Source: Paludibacter sp. (GTDB lineage: Bacteria; Bacteroidota; Bacteroidia; Bacteroidales; Paludibacteraceae). Taken from it: DNA of 5,332 nt. Numbering within the stretch: the stretch's first letter is position 1; every line of letters starts with the position of its first letter. The notes below the pieces were generated by a model. That model made no database searches and was not told the origin of the DNA. It saw only the letters and a program-made list of their open reading frames with translations. Shown here in pieces: positions 1 to 5,332 of this stretch. Both the position numbers and the translations under genes were made by a program. The stretch is from NCBI GenBank assembly GCA_031284665.1, contig JAITXR010000064.1:1-5332 (forward strand), given 5' to 3'.

Positions 1-48
1 GTTTTTTGCACATAAACAATATCAATATAGGTAAATATTTTTTTAGGG

Positions 49-79
49 AGAAAACCGGATTTGATTATTTCGGTTTTCT
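49..79. terminator. Hairpin, possible intrinsic terminator of an upstream gene
   Basis: A 9-bp perfect stem is formed by AGAAAACCG (49-57) and CGGTTTTCT (71-79), with a 13-nt loop. The 3' arm itself carries TTTTCTT, which could serve as a short U-rich tail for a plus-strand transcript arriving from left of the window. There is no long T-run after the stem. On the minus strand the stem is followed by CCCTAAAAA, which is not terminator-like. A weak terminator is the best guess; a regulatory stem-loop is the alternative. Confidence 0.35.
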
Positions 80-113
80 TGCTACGTAATTAAAAAAATA
101 AACTAACTTAGTA

Positions 114-144
114 ATGTAAAATGTAAAATGTATAATGTAAAATG
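114..144. repeat. Tandem heptamer array, unit ATGTAAA
   Basis: Four head-to-tail 7-bp units lie at 114-120, 121-127, 128-134 and 135-141, followed by a partial ATG at 142-144. The third unit has one change (ATGTATA); the others are identical. The array lies in the non-coding leader about 90 bp before the chain-length gene. A related word, TAATGTAA, recurs at 182-189. Intergenic heptanucleotide repeats are known from cyanobacteria (STRR elements), and similar arrays are, from memory, common in Bacteroidota spacers. No function can be read from the sequence. Confidence 0.8.
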
Positions 145-181
145 GCACAAGATACAATCTTTCAATCATTTACAAAATATG

Positions 182-194
182 TAATGTAACATTA
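182..194. repeat. Short palindrome TAATGT-A-ACATTA
   Basis: Two perfect 6-bp arms surround a single central A, 41 bp before the putative start at 236. It could be an operator half-site pair or a by-product of the neighbouring TAATGTAAA repeats, since its left arm shares their sequence. The surrounding stretch is extremely AT-rich, so chance occurrence is likely. Confidence 0.3.
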
Positions 195-206
195 TTTTAT
201 TCTTAT

Positions 207-222
207 TACTTTTATACTTTTA
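207..222 (+). promoter_or_regulatory. Weak candidate -7 elements for the chain-length gene
   Basis: TACTTTTA occurs twice, at 207-214 and 215-222. Each copy matches the Bacteroidota -7 consensus TAnnTTTG at every defined position except the last G. No TTG (-33 element) sits at the expected distance upstream. The position just before the start at 236 would leave a very short 5' untranslated leader. No Shine-Dalgarno sequence precedes 236, which is usual in this phylum. This is only a candidate. Confidence 0.2.
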
Positions 223-235
223 ACTTAATAATAAT

Positions 236-1816
236 ATGGAAAACAACAACAATTCAGCTCTTCAAAATTCACCAATCGATTTAAAGCGTATTGTACAAAA
301 ATATATATCGAAATGGTACTGGTTTGCCCTTTCGCTATTTGTATGCTTTGTAGTAGCAGTCGTTTAAATCAAATTAACAGTGCCTGTTTACAAAGTACAA
401 ACAAGTATCCTTATTCGTCAAGAACAAGGCAATTTCAATTTTTAACAAATGACGATAATCGAAGGGTCGCAACGGCAGGATTTTTCAAAAGTAGTGGATG
501 ATGAACTCGAAATTGTAAACTCCAAAACTCTGATTAGCAGAGCAATTGAGGAAACAGGCATTTCTACTGAATATTATGTGAAGAAAAATTTTAACTACAT
601 AGATGTTTATCCTAACAATCCATTTAATATTGTATTACCCAAATCGTTTATAGACACATTAAGTCGTAAAGTAGAAATTATTCTCAAACCAAAAGGGAAT
701 GCTTATTCGGCATTATTACGATACGATAAAAGTAAAGAAAAATACATTATTAACGAGTGGGGACAAGGCATTAACACAATGCTTGGCGAAATAATTATCA
801 ATAAAACCGGCAACTTTGACGCAAAAAAGCAACGCAGTTACAAAATTACAATTACGCCTCTCGACGCACAATCCGCAGATTTACAAAAAGAAATACACGC
901 AGTAGCAGCATCGCGCAGAACCAACGCCGTTACTATTTCAACTTCGAGCACAAACACGAGCAAAGCAAAACAGTTGCTTAATTCGTTGGTGGAACTTTAT
1001 AATAACGATGCCGAAAATGATAAAAACGACATTGCCGACAATTCGCGCCTGTTTCTCGAAGAACGTATAGCCTTGGTTGCCAACGAAGTAGATTCTATTG
1101 AGAAAGAACTCGAAAATTTCAGAATAGCCAATAAAGTGAACAACGTGGATATGGAAACCGATAATTTTTTGAAACGGCAAAGCACTTACGACCGTCTCGT
1201 TTCGAACACTCAAATACAAATAGGACAGACACAAAACATTATTGAGGCTGTAAAAGACGACAAAAACAAATATAAACCAATCCCTTTGGTGCAACTTAAT
1301 GCAATGTCCGACAAAGAATACAGCGAAACAAACGAAAACTCCATTAATGTGTTGATAAAAGATTACAATGCACTGTTGATTGACTACCACACTGCTAACG
1401 CTGACCATCGCAGTACCCTCGAACAACAAATTTCGTTGCAGCGTAACAATGTTCTGACAAGCCTCGAAAGTCTGAAACAAGGTTTGGAAATTTCGCTTAA
1501 CGACTTGAATAACAAAATTTTAGAAATAAACAAAAAACTTGCTTATTTACCCGCACAGGAACGTAATTATCTCGAAATTAAACGTCAGCAAGAGGCAAAA
1601 TCGAAATTATATATTTATTTATTGCAAAAATACGAAGAAAGTTCGCTCGCAGTAGCAAGTTCGTTGCCACAAGCAAAAACTCTCGACAAAGCATACGCAT
1701 CGCAGACCCCCGTGTCGCCTAATCGACCAATAGCATTGGCTTTGGCGTTAATTCTGGGATTATGTATTCCGGTTGCTGTTCTCTATATTATTGACCTGCT
1801 AAACGATTCTAAATGA
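236..1816 (+). pseudogene. Wzz/Wzc-family polysaccharide chain-length protein, full locus with two in-frame TAA codons
   Basis: Read in a single frame from the ATG at 236, this locus encodes 526 codons with the full layout of a polysaccharide co-polymerase. A short cytoplasmic N-terminus (about 1-26, with PIDLKRIVQKYISKWYW) is followed by a first membrane helix (about 27-43), then the Wzz domain beginning with TVPVYKVQTSILIRQE (48-63). Codon 44 (365-367) and codon 70 (443-445) are both TAA. The frame is the same before, between and after them, so these are base substitutions, not indels. In relatives, codon 44 is normally an aromatic residue, and TAT or TAC to TAA is a single change. Read literally, translation from 236 ends after 43 residues. 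The locus may be a recent pseudogene, a sequencing error, or a case of readthrough or re-initiation. The absence of any further lesion in 455 codons argues against an old pseudogene. The start at 236 was chosen because it gives the expected N-terminal membrane segment. Confidence 0.7.
449..1816 (+). CDS. Open remainder of the Wzc-like chain-length determinant (periplasmic coiled coil plus C-terminal TM, no kinase)
   Basis: This is the longest uninterrupted part of the locus (455 aa). Numbered from the ATG at 236, it contains the rest of the Wzz domain (DELEI at 89-93), a long helical, coiled-coil-rich periplasmic region (about 244-435), a GNVR-type segment (LPAQERNYLEIKRQQE at 438-453, then LYIYLLQK at 458-465), the proline-rich PVSPNRP motif, and a second membrane helix (about 498-519). 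The protein ends at LLNDSK. Such proteins sit in the inner membrane and control polymer length or export of capsule, O-antigen or exopolysaccharide. Bacteroidota Wzc proteins normally continue after the second helix into a cytoplasmic tyrosine kinase with Walker motifs and a Tyr-rich tail; none is present here. If translation really begins at 449, just after the TAA at 443-445, the product lacks the first membrane helix and is unlikely to work normally. The stop overlaps the fabG start by 4 bp. Confidence 0.8.
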   Translation: MTIIEGSQRQDFSKVVDDELEIVNSKTLISRAIEETGISTEYYVKKNFNYIDVYPNNPFNIVLPKSFIDTLSRKVEIILKPKGNAYSALLRYDKSKEKYIINEWGQGINTMLGEIIINKTGNFDAKKQRSYKITITPLDAQSADLQKEIHAVAASRRTNAVTISTSSTNTSKAKQLLNSLVELYNNDAENDKNDIADNSRLFLEERIALVANEVDSIEKELENFRIANKVNNVDMETDNFLKRQSTYDRLVSNTQIQIGQTQNIIEAVKDDKNKYKPIPLVQLNAMSDKEYSETNENSINVLIKDYNALLIDYHTANADHRSTLEQQISLQRNNVLTSLESLKQGLEISLNDLNNKILEINKKLAYLPAQERNYLEIKRQQEAKSKLYIYLLQKYEESSLAVASSLPQAKTLDKAYASQTPVSPNRPIALALALILGLCIPVAVLYIIDLLNDSK

Positions 1817-2535
1817 AATTTGCATTAGTAACCGGAGGCTCGCGAGGAATTGGACGTGCTATTTGCATAAAATTAGCACAAATGGGTTATCCGGTGTTAA
1901 TAAATTACAATCACAATAAAGAGGCTGCCGATCAAACCAAAACCGCAATCGAAACAAACGGAGGAAAGGCACATCTGTTGCAATTTGATGTTGCAAACCA
2001 AAGTGAAACGGAACAAGTGCTTTCGGCTTGGATTGAAAATAATCCTGACGATTATATTGCAATTTTAGTGAATAATGCAGGTATTCGTAAAGATAATTTA
2101 ATGTTTTGGATGGCTGATAGCGATTGGCAAAATGTGATAGATACAAATCTTAACGGCACTTTTTTCACCACACGTGCTGTGCTGAAATATATGCTAAGCA
2201 AAAAATTTGGGCGAATTATTAATATTGTGTCAATTTCGGGAATTAATGGAATGACAGGACAAGTAAATTATTCGGCAGCAAAAGCAGGAATAATCGGGCT
2301 TACAAAATCGCTCGCACTCGAAACCGCCAAAAAACGAATAACTGTAAATGCTGTTGCACCCGGTTTTATCGAAACCGATATGACAAAAGACCTTAATCAG
2401 GATGTATTAAAAAAGACAATTCCCGCCGAACGTTTCGGAAAAGCCGAAGAAGTGGCTGAACTTGTCGGCTTTCTGGCTTCCGATAATGCAGGATATATCA
2501 CAGGACAAGTAGTGGCGATTAGCGGAGGACTTTGA
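1813..2535 (+). CDS. fabG: 3-oxoacyl-[acyl-carrier-protein] reductase (SDR family), flexirubin/aryl-polyene-like
   Basis: The 240-aa product is a complete classical short-chain dehydrogenase, which reduces beta-ketoacyl-ACP to 3-hydroxyacyl-ACP with NADPH in the cytoplasm. Visible motifs are the Rossmann nucleotide loop TGGSRGIG (7-14), FDV (58-60), NNAG (87-90), and a full catalytic set of N112, S140, Y153 and K157 (in YSAAK). PG motif and C-terminal SGGL are also present. Length is normal for FabG. Stretches such as LINY, NNAGIRKDNLMFWM, GQVNYSAAKAG and KRITVNAVAPGFIETDM resemble, from memory, the FabG paralogues of Bacteroidota flexirubin/dialkylresorcinol and aryl-polyene clusters more than the housekeeping FabG; this subtype is inferred. 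The start overlaps the preceding stop (ATGA), so the gene is probably translated by coupling with the chain-length gene. No acyl carrier protein, ketosynthase or dehydratase lies beside it in this window. SDR function is very sure, the exact substrate is not. Confidence 0.93.
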   Translation: MKFALVTGGSRGIGRAICIKLAQMGYPVLINYNHNKEAADQTKTAIETNGGKAHLLQFDVANQSETEQVLSAWIENNPDDYIAILVNNAGIRKDNLMFWMADSDWQNVIDTNLNGTFFTTRAVLKYMLSKKFGRIINIVSISGINGMTGQVNYSAAKAGIIGLTKSLALETAKKRITVNAVAPGFIETDMTKDLNQDVLKKTIPAERFGKAEEVAELVGFLASDNAGYITGQVVAISGGL

Positions 2536-2559
2536 GTTAGTGGAGAGGAGAGAAATAAA

Positions 2560-2573
2560 TTGATAATTGATAA
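2560..2573. repeat. Tandem heptamer pair, TTGATAA x2
   Basis: Two exact 7-bp copies (2560-2566 and 2567-2573) lie in the spacer after fabG, followed by TG as the beginning of a third. The unit length matches the ATGTAAA array at 114-144 and the ACTAnnn array at 2608-2647, so all three look like one class of heptanucleotide spacer repeat. No terminator-like hairpin was seen in this spacer. Confidence 0.55.
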
Positions 2574-2607
2574 TGCTTAGATGTCTATTTTCTATATTCT
2601 TTTAATC

Positions 2608-2647
2608 ACTATAAACTATTTTACTATAAACTACAAACTATCCACTA
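2608..2647. repeat. Seven-base-periodic ACTAnnn array abutting the helicase start
   Basis: Units ACTATAA (2608), ACTATTT (2615), one extra T, ACTATAA (2623), ACTACAA (2630), ACTATCC (2637) and ACTA (2644-2647) run directly into the ATG at 2648. The 11-mer ACTATAAACTA is perfectly repeated at 2608-2618 and 2623-2633, with a one-mismatch third copy at 2630-2640. This array occupies the whole ribosome-loading region of the helicase gene, with no Shine-Dalgarno sequence. A change in unit number would alter the leader but not the protein. Confidence 0.7.
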
Positions 2648-5125
2648 ATGGAAGAAGTATCGGAATATTATCATCTTGCACATCAATTTGCAATCAACAC
2701 CAACCGAAATTTGTTTATTACAGGCAAAGCAGGTACGGGAAAAACAACTTTTTTGCATCAATTACGCCAAGAAACAAAAAAGCAGATGGCAGTGGTTGCG
2801 CCCACAGGTGTAGCAGCGATAAATGCCGGTGGTACTACTATTCACTCGCTTTTTCAACTTCCGCTGACTCCATTTATTCCTACTGCCGAAGGGCGCAAAC
2901 ACTTGTTTGAACAACAAAAAATGAGTAGTTTGAAACGCAAAGTAATTCAGGAACTCGAACTGCTTGTAATTGACGAAGTGTCGATGGTACGCGCCGACTT
3001 GCTCGACGAAATTGATGCTGTATTGCGGCACGTTCGCTATAAAAATAACGAAGTATTTGGCGGAGTGCAAGTGATTTTAATCGGCGATATGTTCCAACTG
3101 CCACCGGTAATTGTTGAAGATGAATGGAGACATCTTGCACCATATTACAAAAGTCCGTATTTCTTTCACGCACAGGCACTTACAAACAAAGAATTGCTTT
3201 ATATTGAACTCGATAAAATTTTTCGCCAGACAAATGCCAATTTTATCCGCGTGCTGAACGAAGTTCGAAATTCCTGCCTGTCGCCCGAAGGTTATCAAAT
3301 GTTGCAAAAACGTTTCGACCCATTATTTATACCGCCAAACGACGATACTTACATTACGCTTACAACCCACAACTACAAGGCTGACCAGATTAATTCAAAA
3401 GAATTGGCGTTACTTGGCGGAAAATCGTGGTTTTTTGAGGCAATAGTACGTGGCGAATTTCCTGAAAAAACTTATCCTACCGACAAAAACCTTGAACTCA
3501 AAGTTGGCGCAAAAGTAATGTTTATTAAAAACGACGACGAGCGACCGCGCCGATTTTATAACGGCAAAATTGGAGTTATTAAGAAAATTACCGACGAATG
3601 TATTTTAATTAAATCGCCCGACGATGACGAAGATATAGAATTGCGCCAAAAAACTTGGGAAAATATTCGTTTCGAGACAAACGAAAGCACCCTGCAAATA
3701 AAAGAAGAAATAATCGGCACATTCAGCCAGTTCCCCCTCCGTTTGGCGTGGGCTATCACCATTCACAAAAGTCAAGGTTTAACCTTCGACAAAGTAGTAA
3801 TCGATGCCGGTGCGGCGTTTGCTACCGGACAAGTTTACGTGGCATTGAGCCGCTGCCGCTCGCTCGAAGGAATAGTGCTTTGGAGTAAAATTAACCCCGA
3901 CAGCATATCAACCGACCGAGTTATTGTGGAATACGAACAGCATAAACCGCTTGTTGACGAACTCGAATATCAACTTAACAAATCGCGCGAAGAGTTTAAA
4001 CTCTTTGTCCTTCAACAACTTTTCGATTTCAGAACGGCTGCCGGACAAATTCAGCGACTGAAAAATGACTTTGCAAAAGTAGCAAGTTCGTTCAATGACG
4101 AAACTCCTATTTTTATCTCGGATATTGAGCGGCAACTTGCAATGTTCCAAGACGTGGCTCTCAAATTTCAAAATCAGTTAACACAAATAATCACTACGTT
4201 GAGCGATTACGACAATTTTTTGAGCGAGCGTTTGCTGGCTGCATCAAAATATTTTGACGAAAAAACGACCAATTTACTCGAAAGTATAAATCTTTCGCCG
4301 GCAGTTACCGATAGCCGCGACAATGCCCGCTCGTTCAACAGCGACCTGCGAAATATCTTTGGTTTTATTGCCCAAAAACAACATATTTTCCGAAAATTAC
4401 AAACTCCTTTTGCTGTCGAAAATTATTTTACGCTCAAAAACAGTTTTGCAATGCCCGAATTTACGGCTAATTCGTATTCAAAAACCGTTGAATACGTCAG
4501 ACAGGATGTTAAAAACATTGATTTATATCATCAACTTATAGAATTGCGTAATCGCTTGTGTGAGCCTCAAAATCTGCCAATTTATATTGTCGCCGGTTCA
4601 AAAACTTTACTCGAATTAACCGAATATCTGCCTCTGACAGAACGTGATTTGCTGCGCATTACAGGTTTTGGGCAGGCAAAAGTGGAAAAATACGGCTCCG
4701 AATTTCTCAAAATTATAAGCGATTATTGCCAGAAACACAATATTACAAGCAATATCGATGCCTTAAAAAGCGATAAACGCCAGCGAGACGAAGAAAAAAA
4801 AGAGAAAAAACCCAAAGGCGAAACGCAACGTTTGAGTTACCAAATGTACAAGGACGGCAAAAAAATTGAGGAAATTGCTGCCGAACGAAAACTTACAGTT
4901 GGCACTATTTGTACGCATCTTGCAATGTTTGCAAATCTCGGTTTGCTCGAATACGACGATTTTATCAGCAAAGAAAAACTCGCCAAAGCGCATCAGTTAG
5001 CACAAGAAACATCTGAATATTCCACAATGAAAGCCGCGCTCGATTCGATACTTACGCCTGTAGAATTTCAGTTTTTTGTGGCGTGGAATCGTCAACAAAA
5101 AAAAGAAAGCCAAAATGAGATTTGA
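2648..5125 (+). CDS. PIF1-type superfamily 1 DNA helicase with HRDC and C-terminal HTH_40-like domains
   Basis: The 825-aa product is intact. The helicase core spans about 1-415. It shows Walker A GKAGTGKTT (26-34), motif Ia APTGVAAINAGGTTIHS (51-67), Walker B IDEVSM (108-113), the PIF1-type motif III GDMFQLPPV (146-154), motif IV DKIFRQ (189-194), the UvrD_C_2-like motif TIHKSQGLTF (371-380), and motif VI GQVYVALSR (394-402) with the expected arginine finger R402. Residues about 420-620 are mostly helical and I do not recognise them. An HRDC-like DNA-binding domain follows (about 625-697, including LPLTERDLLRITGFGQAKVEKYG), then a Lys/Glu-rich linker (about 708-725), then a winged HTH_40-type domain (about 728-815, with IEEIAAERKLTVGTICTHL). 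PIF1 helicases unwind DNA 5'-to-3' and act on G-quadruplexes and stalled replication forks; here the role in repair or replication is inferred. HRDC and HTH_40 are also found at the C-terminus of Bacteroidota RecQ. The ATG at 2648 gives a family-like N-terminus about 25 residues before Walker A. No partner gene is visible. Confidence 0.92.
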   Translation: MEEVSEYYHLAHQFAINTNRNLFITGKAGTGKTTFLHQLRQETKKQMAVVAPTGVAAINAGGTTIHSLFQLPLTPFIPTAEGRKHLFEQQKMSSLKRKVIQELELLVIDEVSMVRADLLDEIDAVLRHVRYKNNEVFGGVQVILIGDMFQLPPVIVEDEWRHLAPYYKSPYFFHAQALTNKELLYIELDKIFRQTNANFIRVLNEVRNSCLSPEGYQMLQKRFDPLFIPPNDDTYITLTTHNYKADQINSKELALLGGKSWFFEAIVRGEFPEKTYPTDKNLELKVGAKVMFIKNDDERPRRFYNGKIGVIKKITDECILIKSPDDDEDIELRQKTWENIRFETNESTLQIKEEIIGTFSQFPLRLAWAITIHKSQGLTFDKVVIDAGAAFATGQVYVALSRCRSLEGIVLWSKINPDSISTDRVIVEYEQHKPLVDELEYQLNKSREEFKLFVLQQLFDFRTAAGQIQRLKNDFAKVASSFNDETPIFISDIERQLAMFQDVALKFQNQLTQIITTLSDYDNFLSERLLAASKYFDEKTTNLLESINLSPAVTDSRDNARSFNSDLRNIFGFIAQKQHIFRKLQTPFAVENYFTLKNSFAMPEFTANSYSKTVEYVRQDVKNIDLYHQLIELRNRLCEPQNLPIYIVAGSKTLLELTEYLPLTERDLLRITGFGQAKVEKYGSEFLKIISDYCQKHNITSNIDALKSDKRQRDEEKKEKKPKGETQRLSYQMYKDGKKIEEIAAERKLTVGTICTHLAMFANLGLLEYDDFISKEKLAKAHQLAQETSEYSTMKAALDSILTPVEFQFFVAWNRQQKKESQNEI

Positions 5126-5144
5126 GAGCTTTGAATGGTTGAAT

Positions 5145-5172
5145 GTAGAAATGCTATTAATCGCGTCTCTGC
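5145..5172. repeat. Imperfect 28-bp palindrome between convergent genes
   Basis: The sequence is centred on ATTAAT (5156-5161) and its right arm reads ATTAATCGCGTCTCTGC (5156-5172). The left arm starts GTAGAAATGCT (5145-5155) and pairs outward with the right arm through most positions, with two mismatches and two G-T pairs. From memory it resembles a degenerate copy of dispersed GTAGAGACG...CGTCTCTAC hairpins found in many Bacteroidota and cyanobacterial genomes. It fills most of the gap between the helicase stop and the end of the minus-strand gene. Placement would suit a bidirectional transcription barrier or a small non-autonomous element; neither is shown. Confidence 0.5.
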
Positions 5173-5195
5173 AAACACCTGTCAATTTTTTGCAG
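5169..5195. other. Alternative stem-loop CTGCAAA/TTTGCAG
   Basis: Perfect 7-bp arms lie at 5169-5175 and 5189-5195 with a 13-nt loop. The 5' arm overlaps the right end of the palindrome at 5145-5172, so the two structures exclude each other in one transcript. The 3' arm lies inside the last codons of the minus-strand gene. No T-run follows on either strand, so it is not a standard intrinsic terminator. Confidence 0.25.
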
Positions 5196-5332
5196 GACGA
5201 GATGTATTTTCAAATGCCTTTATTACTTTGATAAATTTAGATAACATCTCTTGTTTATTTTTGGTTTTGTAAAAATCCGCAAAATCGTATTCGTAATCGG
5301 GCGGAATGCCACTTGATACGGCATTACCTTTA
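5182..5332 (-). CDS. 3' end of an unidentified protein gene entering from the right edge (partial)
   Basis: On the minus strand a frame is open from the window edge (first full codon 5331-5329) to a TGA at 5184-5182. It gives 49 residues that include GNAVSSGIPPDYEYDFADFY and end in ENTSRPAKN. The composition looks like a real soluble protein: a Pro/Asp/Tyr-rich stretch, then a Lys-rich amphipathic helix (about 24-40). No family is recognised. The start lies outside the window. The gene is convergent with the helicase, with 56 bp between the two stops, a normal arrangement. The evidence for coding is the continuous frame, its plausible composition and its position just after the helicase; the short length keeps confidence moderate. 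Confidence 0.6.
   Translation of the reverse strand, partial: KGNAVSSGIPPDYEYDFADFYKTKNKQEMLSKFIKVIKAFENTSRPAKN

Noticed and set aside
1..13. Minus-strand ATG at 13-11 that could begin a divergent gene (MCKK...)
   Set aside because: Only four codons are in the window and no convincing promoter or leader signal supports it.
3..89. Plus-strand frame open from the left edge to TAA at 87-89 (28 codons), possibly the end of an upstream gene
   Set aside because: Too short, low-complexity composition (FLHINNINIGKYFF...), and it runs through the hairpin at 49-79; nothing family-like is visible.
313..501. Plus-strand open frame across the region of the two TAA codons, considered as a real alternative frame
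   Set aside because: Its translation has no Wzz features, whereas the frame from 236 keeps the family sequence on both sides of the stops, so no frameshift is needed.
938..1480. 180-codon minus-strand open frame inside the chain-length gene
   Set aside because: It is antisense to a recognisable coiled-coil coding frame and its Phe/Val/Ile-rich translation is what the reverse of Lys/Asn/Asp/Glu codons gives.
2536..2647. Promoter or terminator between fabG and the helicase
   Set aside because: No good match to TTG...TAnnTTTG and no GC-rich hairpin with a T-run was found; TTGATAA followed by TATTTTCT is only a loose resemblance.
2581..2910. Plus-strand 109-codon frame starting at ATG 2581
   Set aside because: Its first part is the spacer repeat array and the rest is an off-frame reading of the helicase Walker A region.
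236..5125. Genome-wide reassignment of TAA as a sense codon
   Set aside because: Two TAA codons fall within 70 codons of one gene and none within the 1520 codons that follow in the three open frames; reassignment would be expected to spread them evenly.
1..5332. CRISPR array, tRNA, rRNA, insertion sequence or phage genes
   Set aside because: No spaced direct repeats of CRISPR size, cloverleaf sequence, transposase motif or terminal inverted repeats were seen; the tandem repeats present have only 7-bp units.

Overview
The window looks like a piece of a Bacteroidota chromosome, probably of the Bacteroidales or Flavobacteriia type. The DNA is AT-rich and none of the starts has a clear Shine-Dalgarno sequence. 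The gene families also fit: a Wzc-like polysaccharide chain-length protein, a flexirubin/aryl-polyene-like FabG, and a PIF1-type helicase carrying HRDC and HTH_40-like domains. The genus cannot be read from the sequence alone.

Layout. Bases 1-235 are non-coding as far as can be seen. They hold a hairpin at 49-79, a tandem array of a 7-bp unit (ATGTAAA) at 114-144 and a short palindrome at 182-194. Bases 236-1816 hold a Wzz/Wzc-family polysaccharide co-polymerase frame, interrupted near its 5' end by two in-frame TAA codons (365-367 and 443-445). From 449 onward the frame is open. Its stop codon overlaps the start of fabG (1813-2535) in an ATGA junction, so these two form one transcription/translation unit. 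A 112-bp spacer (2536-2647) with more 7-bp-periodic repeats leads to a large intact helicase gene (2648-5125). A 56-bp gap (5126-5181), most of which is an imperfect palindrome, separates it from the 3' end of a convergent minus-strand gene (5182 to the window edge).

How the genes fit together. The first two genes look like the end of an envelope or exopolysaccharide operon: a membrane-anchored chain-length/export protein that lacks the usual C-terminal tyrosine kinase, translationally coupled to a beta-ketoacyl-ACP reductase. The helicase appears to be a separate DNA-maintenance gene with no pathway link to them.

I see no clear new defence or mobile system, CRISPR array, tRNA or rRNA. The points most worth checking are the two in-frame TAA codons in an otherwise conserved reading frame, the missing kinase at the wzc/fabG junction, the heptamer arrays in both main spacers, and the degenerate palindrome between the convergent genes.
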